Assembly: GCA_003427395.1 (NCBI GenBank)
Contig: BFEA01000813.1
Location: forward strand, 302,867-348,233
Length of the DNA: 45,367 nucleotides
Direction of reading: 5' to 3'
Source of the DNA: Chara braunii
Taxonomy: Eukaryota > Streptophyta > Charophyceae > Charales > Characeae
Numbering within the stretch: the stretch's first letter is position 1; each line of letters opens with the position of its first letter. The notes below the pieces were generated by a model, which worked only from the letters and a program-made list of their open reading frames with translations, was not told the DNA's origin and did no database searches. Below, in pieces: positions 20,691-30,600 of the stretch. A program made the position numbers and the translations under genes.

Positions 20691-22735
20691 AAAACGCAGA
20701 GAAAATAGTCCAGTCTTGACCGAAACATCGAATAACAGCTCCCTGAACACCCTAGATCGCAGCAGCGACTCTGTCGTCAAGGGAAGTAGTAATGGCGCAC
20801 TGCAGTAGTGCGCTGCAAGGGGCAGTCCCCAGCACAGCAGTACCTCACGGCAGCGAACTGTGTTCCGCTCTACAGCAGTGTACTGCAAGGGTCAGCGCTT
20901 GCTCAGCAGTGATGCATAGCCTGGGAACGGCTCCCTTCACAACAACAGCAGTAATCAGAATACTTCCCCCCCCGCCCTAAGGCTCTGAAACCCAACGCCT
21001 ACGGCTTGCTGAATGTGGTAGGAGCCGCAGTATCATAGTAATGGAAGCAGCGTCTGTCACCGCCGACACGCCCGGTAATAGCCCAGCACCATCTCTAACA
21101 GCCTGACGTCGAGACCAGCAATATGCCCACCAGAAATTCAGCCGTGATTCGGAGCACAGGCTGTAGCCCCGAGGCACAAGGTGTGGCCTGGAGACAAAGA
21201 CTTCAACCTCTTGAGGTTGGGGTAGAGATCACAGCACAAGGGCGCCTGCAGCAGCAACTGCTAAGAAACAGCAATAGCAGCACAGTCACTATAGTGGTGA
21301 ACTGCCACTGTTGGATACAACAGTTGCACCCTCCGGGTATACAACAATACGCAGTGGTAGGGCAGCGACTGTGTAGGCAGGAAAGAAAATAACAGCGGTA
21401 GCAACCCCTTGGCTGTGGCAGCAATTCCGTTGGACCACTGTAGTAGTAGTAACACAATCACGTAGCAACAGCCCGAGTTGGACGGCCACTAGTTCAAACC
21501 TCGAACAAACACAGTTGGATGGCCGCATGACCCTCGAATCCAGTAGCTCCGCAGCAGCCCACGAACTGTGCCAAAAGGCAGTACCCCATCGTGGTCAATA
21601 GTCAATCGGCAGCAAGACCCGTAGCCAGTGGTGGCTGTCTCACCGCCGCAGGCGTGCACCTATCTTGGTCACTGCAGCAGCCCAGCGTGCACACCAATCC
21701 GCATCCTTCGCAGCCAGATCTACAACAATATCTCCAGCAGCGTACTCAGCATGTACCGCCTAACAATCCATCAAAATTGAGGACGTACAGACGAACTGAT
21801 CCAAAGATAAACAAAGTCGAGATCCGTGTAGTGGCCCTGCCTCGATCAGCAGCTCTGAGTCCCCTTCCAGTAACCCACAGGCTCTCCTCTGCAATAGAAC
21901 CAGCACACTGCATGCAAGTACCACTCACCCCCCCCGAGCTCTCAAACGGTCTGACAGCCTCAGATCTCCAGCCTCAGCACCAACTCGTAGGTGCCAGTAG
22001 TCCTCAGCTGGTTCAGCATGACATAGTCGAGTGTGCCACAATGGGTACTGCAAGTATACGATATCTATGCGCAGGGTCTGAACAAAGTTCACACAGCCCT
22101 TCTAGCGGATTAAGCCACCTATTACCAATCCCCTTAGCAATGGAGTAAGACAGACGTTACCCACACAATGACAACAACGCAAGCCTATATCGCCTGTAAT
22201 ACTGACGTTTAGTAGAAACATACTGATACCGTAGTAGAATACACAGTTTTTGCACATTCCCAGGGATACACAAAAGTGGTATCAGCAGAAACCACGGTAA
22301 TACCAGCACTGTCCACCTTGACTACAGCCTTCCAATAGTAAAGTGATACTATGAATAGCCCATAGCTGCCCAGCATCCGAAAGCGGTACGGCAACACAGT
22401 GGCGGAGAGGCTGCTCCCTTCGCTAGGATGAGCAAGCATCGGCCAACAGTCGAGTCTCCAACCTGGCGCTACCCTCCAGCTGCCTCCTTCGACCGGATGA
22501 ACAGTGCATCCACCCACTAGTAAATCTCGAACCCCGCTGCCGCTCACACGCTACTCCGCTCACGCTCATCCGTTTTCGTGTCCGATTGCCTCCCTTATAT
22601 CCTCCTTAACTTCTCCTACCCTGCTTCCTCACCTTTTACCGCGGATGCATCTGGCCATTACTTCGGCTAGATTCAGAAAAAAACGCAACGATCATACTGC
22701 AACTCGACTTCTGGTTCATTCGTGACGCAGTCCGT
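20691..22735. other. CAG/CTG-rich non-coding interval distal to R copy 2
   Basis: Rich in GCAGCAG/CTGCTG-type short words and small palindromes (GCACTGCAGTAGTGC near 20797). A Gln/Pro/Ser-rich 185-codon frame on the plus strand (21591-22148) looks compositional. The sequence beyond R copy 3 (27000-27260) has the same flavour, so this may still belong to the R element. No recognised gene. Confidence 0.4.
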
Positions 22736-22738
22736 GGC

Positions 22739-22741
<3 letters not shown>

Positions 22742-22771
<30 letters not shown>
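22742..22771. repeat. (CT)n microsatellite
   Basis: A continuous CT run ending in a T stretch. Confidence 0.95.
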
Positions 22772-22775
<4 letters not shown>

Positions 22776-22812
22776 CTCCCTTTCACACATCCGAGTGATC
22801 GTGCGCGCGGCC

Positions 22813-22917
22813 TCAACGAGCGGGCCTGGGCGACTTTAATGACGAGCCCCCTACCAAGTGCGCCGATCAGTTTAGCGCGATCGAAGTGGGAAGCACCGGC
22901 CCGCTCGATCTCGTTGA
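22813..22917. repeat. Inverted repeat, about 105 bp
   Basis: TCAACGAG (22813-22820) pairs with CTCGTTGA (22910-22917), and CGAGCGGGCC (22817-22826) pairs with GGCCCGCTCG (22898-22907). The arms overlap, so two alternative stems are possible. The loop is about 70 bases. Confidence 0.65.
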
Positions 22918-22980
22918 CGGAAGTTGGTAACTTCTATTATAAAGACACGGACTACTACCATCACGACGAAGGAGGCCCTT

Positions 22981-23475
22981 CTACTGAGATGACGGGCAGC
23001 TACCTCCTTCGAGAGGACGTGCAAACTTGGAGTGAACCTTCCGCCAAATCATGGGCGGATACATTCCCGTTCTCGAACACTCTTTTTTACACGCACCCCC
23101 TGTACCCGGTACCATAGAATGCCCTGCCTCATCATCAGATCCGATTCCGCCACCGAATTCGCAATGCCCCAAGCTTTTAAGACAGACTTTTAGATCACCA
23201 AAGTCGGTCGAAAGATGACCGTGATATGTGAACTTTCGCTCCCGTTCATGTCCGCCTCTCAACCTCCGCGCAGCTCTGTTGTCGCAAAGCACAAAAACTA
23301 GCACTCCTTCCTTAAATCTAACCACACCAACTGATTCACAGTATTCACAAACCCCGATTTCGACTCCTCCCTCACCTAATTCCGTTCGGAGATGAGCGAG
23401 GTACACCTGCTTCCATCTCCTTCCTTCCTCGTTTCTGCCATATCCGCGCACTCGTTTCCTCTCATCTCTCCCCAA
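22981..23475 (-). CDS. Unrecognised open reading frame (164 codons)
   Basis: An open frame starting MGRDERKRVRGYG and containing a Cys pair (VCEYCESVG) and a basic stretch (RRLRGGHERERK). I recognise no domain. It is the longest frame in the 22-27 kb stretch that is not obviously compositional, but there is no supporting neighbour, splice evidence or conserved motif, and it could be chance in GC-moderate DNA. Confidence 0.15.
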   Translation of the reverse strand: MGRDERKRVRGYGRNEEGRRWKQVYLAHLRTELGEGGVEIGVCEYCESVGVVRFKEGVLVFVLCDNRAARRLRGGHERERKFTYHGHLSTDFGDLKVCLKSLGHCEFGGGIGSDDEAGHSMVPGTGGACKKECSRTGMYPPMIWRKVHSKFARPLEGGSCPSSQ

Positions 23476-23817
23476 CCATTTTGACTACCACCAAACTGAC
23501 TCCACGAATGGATTCGCCCGGGCCAAGACGTTAAAATGAACCTTTACTGACTCATTTTCATCAAGGATCGGGCACGGATCACCTCCTTCATCGTCCTGCC
23601 CGTCTCCTTCCCTTCGCTGCTTTCTTCCTCACTCTATGCATGCACCCTGCGCCGAACTCCGTCCGGATTCATCTTCACTCCCTTATTGCCCCGCTGCTTT
23701 GCCTCAGCCCCCGTTTGCCGTTGTCTGCCTTAGCACCGCCTGGCGTTTGCAGCGTCTCGCTAGCGGCTGGTCTGATCGGGGATTGAAGTACGTCCCTCTC
23801 TTCATGCAGCAACCGAG

Positions 23818-23919
23818 GAGGGAGTCGGGAATCCTCCCGATTTATACATGTCACCCCTGCGCAGGGGCCATGCTAATCTTCTCTGTATCGTTCCAATATT
23901 AACAGATGTCCCGAAGGAC
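23818..23919 (-). ncRNA. U6: U6 spliceosomal snRNA-like sequence (probable pseudogene)
   Basis: On the minus strand the sequence begins GTCCTTCGGGACAT, the plant-type 5' stem-loop. It continues with ATTGGAACGATACAGAGAAG, containing the ACAGAGA box that binds the 5' splice site, and then GATTAGCATGGCCCCTGCGC with the catalytic AGC triad and the start of the internal stem-loop. These about 70 bases are nearly canonical. The 3' part diverges: the internal stem-loop is a perfect CCCCTGCGCAGGGG instead of the usual GCGCAAGGA form, and the end lacks the T-run that terminates Pol III. Upstream (plus side 23920-24000) I see neither a TATA box nor the plant upstream sequence element. I infer a pseudogene or retro-copy rather than an expressed gene. 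Confidence 0.8.
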
Positions 23920-24059
23920 TGCACCCTGGGCAGAGACCCAGGATCGTCGGGTCTGCCGCCTTGGGGTAGTTCCACCATCAAGATTTGGACACAGGTCTGC
24001 ATTTCAACAGTTCAGTGGTGTCTCCACTGAACTAGGCTCTTGGGTACACCACCGGTCCC

Positions 24060-24385
24060 GAGACCGGTACCAGCCTCGTCCCGATAATAAAAAAAACAAT
24101 AAGAAAAATAAAATTTTTAAAAATAATAAAACTCACAATAAAATAATAATAATAATAATGAAAAGCGGTTGGGGGAGGGGGACTCGTCGGCACCTGGTCT
24201 TCGGCCCTGCCTTGCGGGCCCGCTGCCGGACCTCCCTGCAAAACCAAGGGGGATAGTCCCGCGGGACCCTCAACCCCTCTGTTCTCCTGCGCTCCTTCGC
24301 TCCTCCGCTGCCGGCTGCTGGCCTCGATCCCGGGATCCGCCTGGTGAAAGTCCAATGTTGTAACCAATAGGGCTAAGCCCAAGCC
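24060..24385 (-). mobile_element. tRNA-Glu-like SINE with ATT-rich tail
   Basis: The minus strand begins with a tRNA-like head: A-box-like TTAGCCCTATTGG (24376-24364), an anticodon-arm-like GGACTTTCACC resembling tRNA-Glu(UUC), then a degenerate B box GGGATCGAGGC (24331-24321) 32 bases downstream. A GC-rich body of about 150 bp follows, then a tail of ATT repeats and A/T-rich sequence (24165-24075). Head, body and simple-repeat tail in this order are typical of SINEs. No target-site duplication was identified. Confidence 0.6.
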
Positions 24386-24389
24386 TGAA

Positions 24390-25227
24390 CTGGTGGCACG
24401 CCAGCCAGTATGTCAATGGTAACTGTGGCCAGCCTGGGCCTGCGGCAGCAGCATTAGGGATGCTGCTGTTTAATTTCCCGCTCAACCCACAGTTCTGCAG
24501 GCGCGCCTCCGCTGGCACGGATGCAGGCTTTCACTTAGCCCGCCTTGCACACAGTCCCGCGATGCTACGAGCAACAGGCTGGGGCTTTCCCCATGCTGGT
24601 TCTTTCTTGGAAAGACCTCCCTTTCACCATCTCCATGCCGGAAAACCCCGGCCTTCATTTTGATTCGCACCATCCTTACTTGGTTTTTGGCGGCGCCTTC
24701 TACTATTGGGGGCACACGGCCATCCGGGTGCCTGCGGAATCTCGCGCGGTGCTACCCTGAAACGTCGGTCCCCAGTAAGTCCGACAACATCCTCCCCTAG
24801 TCACAACCCTACCTGACCAACCCAGCGCTGCCCATAATCCCGTCCGTGCGTGCGAGGTCACGACTGCCTCAGAAGTTCTAGCCTAGCACGCACTTGTTCT
24901 ACCGGCGTCTCATAGCCTTCCTTGATCAAGGTTCGGTCAAGCTCGCGCATGCCCACACTCACACACTCTCTAATCAACACAAATGGGACGCGCCCCTAGA
25001 TATCGCCAGGCGCGTTATTCCTGTAAGCTGCAAAAATGTGCCCAAATACCCTTGTAAGGGTGTTTGGGCCGACAGTTTTCCGGACCTTATTAAGCGACGT
25101 CCCCGTCGCGTCGAACAATCAAAGTTATAAACACAACCACATCTGCTGCCGAGGAAGTAACCATTCCGATTCACCGGCTCCACTCCGTTCGAGGTGTCCT
25201 TATCAATCTGTTCCCGTCACGACGTTC
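24390..25227. other. Interval without recognised gene
   Basis: Moderately GC-rich. A short plus-strand frame at 24545-24760 (with KDLPFTISMPENPG) has protein-like composition but matches nothing I know. I see no repeats linking it to the rest of the window. Confidence 0.4.
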
Positions 25228-25300
25228 CTCTGGCAGGGTTTCAACCTGGGTCTCCCACGTCCTGGCCTCGGAGTTAGGGGATACTTTGTTCTGTACTACA
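25228..25300 (-). mobile_element. tRNA-Asp-like SINE head or tRNA pseudogene
   Basis: The minus strand has TAGTACAGAACAAAG (25298-25284), like the A-box region of tRNA-Asp. It is followed by ACGTGGGAGACCCAGGTT and a B-box-like GGTTGAAACCC (25246-25236). The spacing of 37 bases fits an internal Pol III promoter. Extra bases in the anticodon region exclude a functional tRNA. Confidence 0.42.
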
Positions 25301-27392
25301 GCGTACTACCCGTTTCCAGGTAGCAGGTTGATAGTCCTCTCCCTTCGTCGTAGACTTCTGCCGGTTCACCGTTGGGTGTCCTTTTTAGTCATCGTCCCGC
25401 GTACGGGGTCATAACTTAGGACGAGGGCCCTAACCGAGACCTCTCAAAATACGGGGCACCTTTAGTCCCCAAATGGTAATGCTTACTATCTGAAATATCC
25501 AGTCATCAAGAAACGTGCCCATCCTGGAGACTAACACAGGTGGCTTCAGGTCTCCATCTTGGCCCACCATGGAACGGTCGATCACGCCGAATCCACGGCC
25601 CATCGCGTTGTTATGTAGCGATGGTGCCCTCATTGGTTACACAACGATAAGCAATTCTCCCTATCTTGGCACCCCGAAGGGTCCCGACTCTTGACTTAAT
25701 CGACCCCAATAACCTTCCCTCTAGCTAAACCTCTCCGGGCGGCCGACCCTTCAAGACTTAACCTTTGGTGAGCCATGGTCCCGCTGCCAGGTTGTGCCGG
25801 TCAACGGCCCTCGCTGGGAGTTAGGTTCCACAGTTCCAGCGATGCCAAGTATAGCCCCTTAGCTTGGCCTCACAGAATATGTCCCTTAGACTGACTCAAT
25901 TGTGGTCTGGCACTTTCTTCCAAAAATTTTCAGAACAGCCAAAGGATCACATACCAACTGCCCACGGGACTACGTGGAGGGATAGTGCCTTTCTTAAGCA
26001 CTCCAACCAATTCCTCAGTAATTCCACAAGGTCGTGCCTCCCTTACTTTGATCAACAGTAGGCGAGGTCACACGTCTTTTAGGGACATCTCTCAAAATAT
26101 ATTCCAAGGTTCCATCATAATTGCCTGAAATTTATCTCCATTATTCTCACAAAATATTTGGCCCTTTCTCATCAGACTTTACATACACACAAAACTTGAT
26201 CATCACTATAGCATCTCTTTTGAGTGCTCTCACAAATTTCATCCTTTCAAGAAAGTCCAATCGGCCATTGGGCTTTCCCCTCTCTTTTCCGAGTCACACA
26301 GAAGGCACAACTTTGGTTGTGACCTTCCATTCATCGTCGTTCCATCTGAGCAAACCACATCATGTCATCTCTTTCTCAAAAATATGAAGGGCATTTTCTC
26401 CCAGTATACTTTGGGCTCCACTTGTCACTAGGACCTGGATGCGCAAGTATAGCGGAAGAAAGCGTAGATCAGTTCATTCCACAACATTCATCTCATCACA
26501 CCATCATCCATATGGGTAAGTCCACAAACTGAGAGTGAGTGTGACACACCATACACACCAAAAAAGACAATGTTTGGAACTCACATATGCACACAGGATA
26601 CGGGGCCCTGCAATAAGCAAAGGCTCCTGTCCTTATCAAAAAGTCGATAAAGAGTTTGAGTATCCCACAGGGAATCACAGTATCCAACGAAGAATCCAGG
26701 TGTCCAAGTGATAAGGTACCAAAAATCGACAGTCACTCCTTACTTATGAGCGTCACTCTACTCTAGGTGGTAAGAGAACCATAACTTTACACAAAGGTCT
26801 TAACACTCCACACCACACTAACGAAAGAGAGAAAATTAGTCAGGACTATACACAGTGTTGCCTTATGTACAGAAAAATTTATAACGTGAAAGTAGACATC
26901 TCAGTACTGGCTCAACTGGCTGATGTACATGGGTCTGATCCAATCCTCCATGTGTCCTTCTATATACAAGCAACCCTCAGTCAGAGAGTCAGAGATGTCC
27001 CGCGTATACTAGACTTGGACGTGCTGCTCGCTGCGGATGGCTGTTGCTGACTGCTACAGGCTGTGAAAGACTGTTGCTGTGGTGTTGACTGTGCACGGCT
27101 GCCGCTCCTGTTGATTGTGCACATCTGTTGCTTCCCCAGACTGTGCACAGACTGTGGCCAGCTGCTGGCGGCTGCATATTGTTGTTGTCTGTTGTTGGTT
27201 GCTGAGTACTACTGCATACTGCCGCCGGCTATTGCCAACGGTTACAGCTTGCTGTGCAACAGCGGTTGGGCTAAGGAGAGGTGCAAAGGAGTGGTTGAGC
27301 TTGCGGAAAGAAGGTTATCACTACGATTTGAAAGTTCGTCAGGAAAGTCTGTTTCAACAGTTTGACTTCCGGTTGACCAAGCTGTTATGTTG
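25301..27392. other. Interval without recognised gene
   Basis: No domain-bearing frame. 27000-27260 is CTG/GTTG-rich with short GTGCAC palindromes, mirroring the CAG-rich stretch distal to R copy 2. It may therefore be the far part of R copy 3. Confidence 0.4.
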
Positions 27393-27902
27393 GCCGCCAT
27401 TGCGGGGCCCTCAGGCGACTCAAGGTATCAAGGCCCTCTCACGCGAGTCTGAGTGCACCCTCTTGTATCTGAGAGACTCAAACTTTCTCCTTCTGCCCTT
27501 CGTCCTCTAAGTCTAGTCCATTGGTTCTGAGAGGAAGGCGGCAGACGGGATTGAAACCTGTAATCTGTGCCAAGGCCTCTGTGGGAGGTTCGCCCCACCG
27601 ATTCCGGGAGCTCTAAGGGAACTCAAGAGGAGTTCTGGAGGCAGGGAACTGAAAGGTAACCATTTGCTTTCCTCTTATATTTGTACAAGCGCCCTATGTA
27701 TTGACTGAGTGCATTGTATGCAGCCCTACTTTGACTTTTAGTTTGACTTTAAGGACATAAATCAGATTAAATAAAGGAATGTATGTACAACGGCAATTTC
27801 AATTTTTGTTTGTTTGTCTGAAAGCAAATTGTAACGAAGGGTTGCATCAGGGGGAAGGCTGGGAGGAAGGCAGTTTTGCTTGTGCTTGAACGGGTCTTAT
27901 AG

Positions 27903-28700
27903 GGTCAAGCAATGTTTCTAAGATGAATGGTCTGACCGCTGTGTTTTGTTTTGTTTTCTGAAAGGCCAAACATTGTTTCTAAGACGAATGGCTTGGTCGC
28001 TATGTTTATTTAATTGTGCCAGGCATTGTTTCTAAAATGAATGGCCTGACTACTTATTTTGTGGGGTATTGATTGCTTGAACTTTGAGGACCAGACATTG
28101 TTTCTAAGATAAATGGTCTGGTCGCTGTTTATTTAGGGTGGTTTCTGGACAGTCTCTGGGTCTTGACCCAGGGTACTCTGCTTTTTTTAGTGCTGAGAGA
28201 AAAGGGGTTGAGCATTGTTTCTAAGACGAATGGCTCAACTCTTTTTGATTAAGGGAGGTTCAGGCCAAGGACTAGGCATTGTTTCTAAGACGAATGGCCT
28301 AAGTCTGAGGTCACAAGACTACAATGAGAACAAAGGAATAGGATTCTTTATAATTCTATACTTATATATATATGAGAACAAGGCTAGCCAGACATTGTTT
28401 CTAAGACGAATGGTCTGACTATAGCCTTATCACAATGAAGAGAGTATAACTAAGAGTATAATTGAAGGTAACTTGGCTAGGCGGAGCATTGTTTCTAAGA
28501 CGAATGGCTCAACCCTACGCTCACTTTTGAAGATATATAACTTGGCTATTTAAACAGTTCAGGGTGACTAAGCATTGTTTCTAAGACGAATGGCTTAGTC
28601 ATATCCCCGAAGAAGAGAGTAGTTGTGCAACCTGTTCGTGTATAACTAAGGCAAAGAGTTGGCATTGTTTCTAAGACGAATAGCCAAACTCAATGCCTTA
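27903..28700 (-). repeat. Covarying hairpin array, R copy 3 (ten units)
   Basis: Ten units share the core ATTGTTTCTAAGACGAAT (plus sense) and have unit-specific complementary arms: GGTCA/TGACC (27903/27933), GGCCAA/TTGGTC (27964/27993), CAGGC/GCCTG (28020/28044), GACCAGAC/GTCTGGTC (28089/28116), GTTGAGC/GCTCAAC (28207/28233), GACTAGGC/GCCTAAGTC with one bulge (28270/28297), CAGAC/GTCTG inside AAGGCTA/TAGCCTT (28380-28428), GAGC/GCTC inside TAGG/CCTA (28478-28517), TGACTAAGC/GCTTAGTCA (28565/28593), and TTGGC/GCCAA plus GAG/CTC inside TAAGGCA/TGCCTTA (28647-28700). Spacing is about 60-110 bp. Confidence 0.92.
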
Positions 28701-29522
28701 TGTAAGCTAGGGATAAAGGGATAAATCATTGAGAGACCACAAACTATTGTTTGCCAAAGGTAATTTGGGTTGGTGAGAGTACTTACCTTTGTGGTTTGAC
28801 TTTCATGTGGCTGAGTGAGATTACTACCTAGTCTAAGTTTCAGTTTGATAGGTAGTTGTTTTAGTGGCTCGCCACGTGCTAGAGCGATAGGAGTTGGATT
28901 CAATTCTTGCATTTTCTGAGATCATTAATTATACTTGGGCTTGTATAAATTTTGGTAAGCTACTTTTCCTAAGGGAAGCGCTGTCGAAATTTCTGCAAAT
29001 CCAAGGAGTTAGTCAAATTTTGGCTTTCCAAAGTTCAACTTGTCTGAATTTCATACACGACTTAGTAAAAATCTGGGAAGTCTCCTTTCCTAAAAGGAGT
29101 GCTGCCCGAATTTTTGCTAATTCAGGGAGTTAGACAAAATTTGACTTTGGGTAGTCAAAGACTATTTTTGTTTTCATGTTTGGACTTGTATAAATTATGG
29201 AAAGACACTTTTCTTACGGGAAGCGCTGCCGAAATTTCCTTAGTTTAGAGGAGTTAAATTATATTTTGACAGGTGGCGATTCTGGTAATCCACCCTGAAT
29301 AGGGGAGATTCTGTCGTGAGTCTTTCTTTAGGCCCTGGCTTAGAGGCAGGCTTAGGCTTAGGTGAGTAGAACAAATTTGGTAAGATCATGATATGAGAAT
29401 TGTCCCCCAGGAACTTAATAGGTTTAGTCTTGGGCATTGACCTGTCTTGTGTTACAGGCCAGCGTGATCGATTTGATTCAGGACTCTAACTAGATTTAGC
29501 TTGATCCCTTGAGGATCATTTT

Positions 29523-29541
29523 CTGTTATCACTGATAACAC
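29523..29541. repeat. Conserved palindrome, R copy 3
   Basis: CTGTTATCACTGATAACAC, one terminal mismatch from a perfect inverted repeat, sits at the place equivalent to 10266 and 18086. Confidence 0.75.
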
Positions 29542-29931
29542 GTCGGTTGCCGATTCGTTGGTTTACGACTCAACTCCGATTCACCCTTAATACTCAACCT
29601 AAAAGGCTTTAGCCCCGGTGATTTCACTATTTTGTTAAAGTTTCACCCGGACTTTCATTGAATGGCCATTTAACAAAGGTACTGAGTATTTAATTATGGT
29701 TGGTTGGACATGAGGTTGGGACCTGCATGGCTAAAGCGAGGGGTATGAGTGTAGAGGTTGGTTGGAGTTGACTCCGTGTAGTGCGTGGACTTTTGTTTGA
29801 CTCTTTGATGTGATTGCAGGTATGCATGATGGTTCGAATTTGGATTGGTCTGCCCACGATCACACATATATATATGGCTGTGAGGAGTCCCACTGTGATT
29901 GTGAGAAGTGATCGTCACATACCTATGCCCC

Positions 29932-29945
29932 TACATATATACATG
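29932..29945 (-). promoter_or_regulatory. TATA-like element in R copy 3
   Basis: ACATGTATATATGT on the minus strand lies just upstream of the TGATCACTTCTC-type block (CGATCACTTCTC here) that is conserved with copy 1. Confidence 0.4.
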
Positions 29946-30600
29946 TGTACCTATGTTGGGTGTTCACGTGGCCTGAGTAGGCCCACACCTAAAAGATTTA
30001 AATAGGGGTCGGGGTCAAGAAGGAAAGGAAAACCCCCCTCTATTTCTATTATATGCTTCTTGAGGATTTCGTAGTCGGACATTTAGCCCTGGGCCTGGAT
30101 TCGAGGTCCTTGTCCAGGACATCCCAGGCCCTAGACTCTGCGTGGAAGGGGTTACCCCTCGGGCAGAGCCTAATTGCCTTGCATGCCGAGACACTCAGGC
30201 CAAAGGCCGGAGGTCCAGTGGCGGCCGCACAACTATTCCTTCAGCCGTGCAATGTCGAGCGGAAGTAGACCCTCACGACACTTCGAGGCTGACACTTGAG
30301 TGTCATAAGCGGTACTCGGACCCACGAGGGACCGCTTGATTATGGGCACTACATAGTACGCCATCTTCGCCACTGCATGTGCATTCATGCATTGCTAGTC
30401 GATATGAGAAGGCCCTGCGTCCGCGCGGTTTTATACTAAGTCTCGCGCGCGACGCCTATCTGATTTCCGCGTTAGAGAAGTTATGGGATGGCTACTGAAG
30501 AGACTAGGAGTGTGTTGGGTTGTTTGTTCGTTGTCGCTTTGTATAGGTGTGCGTATGTGTGTGTTTACTTTTGTGTTTGCTATAGTGTGCGCGTGGTGTG

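Noticed and set aside
21591-22148. 185-codon Gln/Pro/Ser-rich frame
   Set aside because: It lies in CAG-rich DNA, with no domain and no conserved counterpart near R copy 3.
27540-27600. tRNA-like GGATTGAAACC and GGAGGTTCGCCCC words in the distal block of R
   Set aside because: No acceptor or anticodon arms form, and the equivalent block at 20490-20550 keeps only a short hairpin, so neither a tRNA gene nor a tRNA-matched PBS can be supported.
27903-28700. CRISPR-like array (regularly spaced repeats)
   Set aside because: Eukaryotic context, irregular spacing, repeat arms that vary by unit, and no cas genes; the pattern is of covarying hairpins, not identical repeats with spacers.
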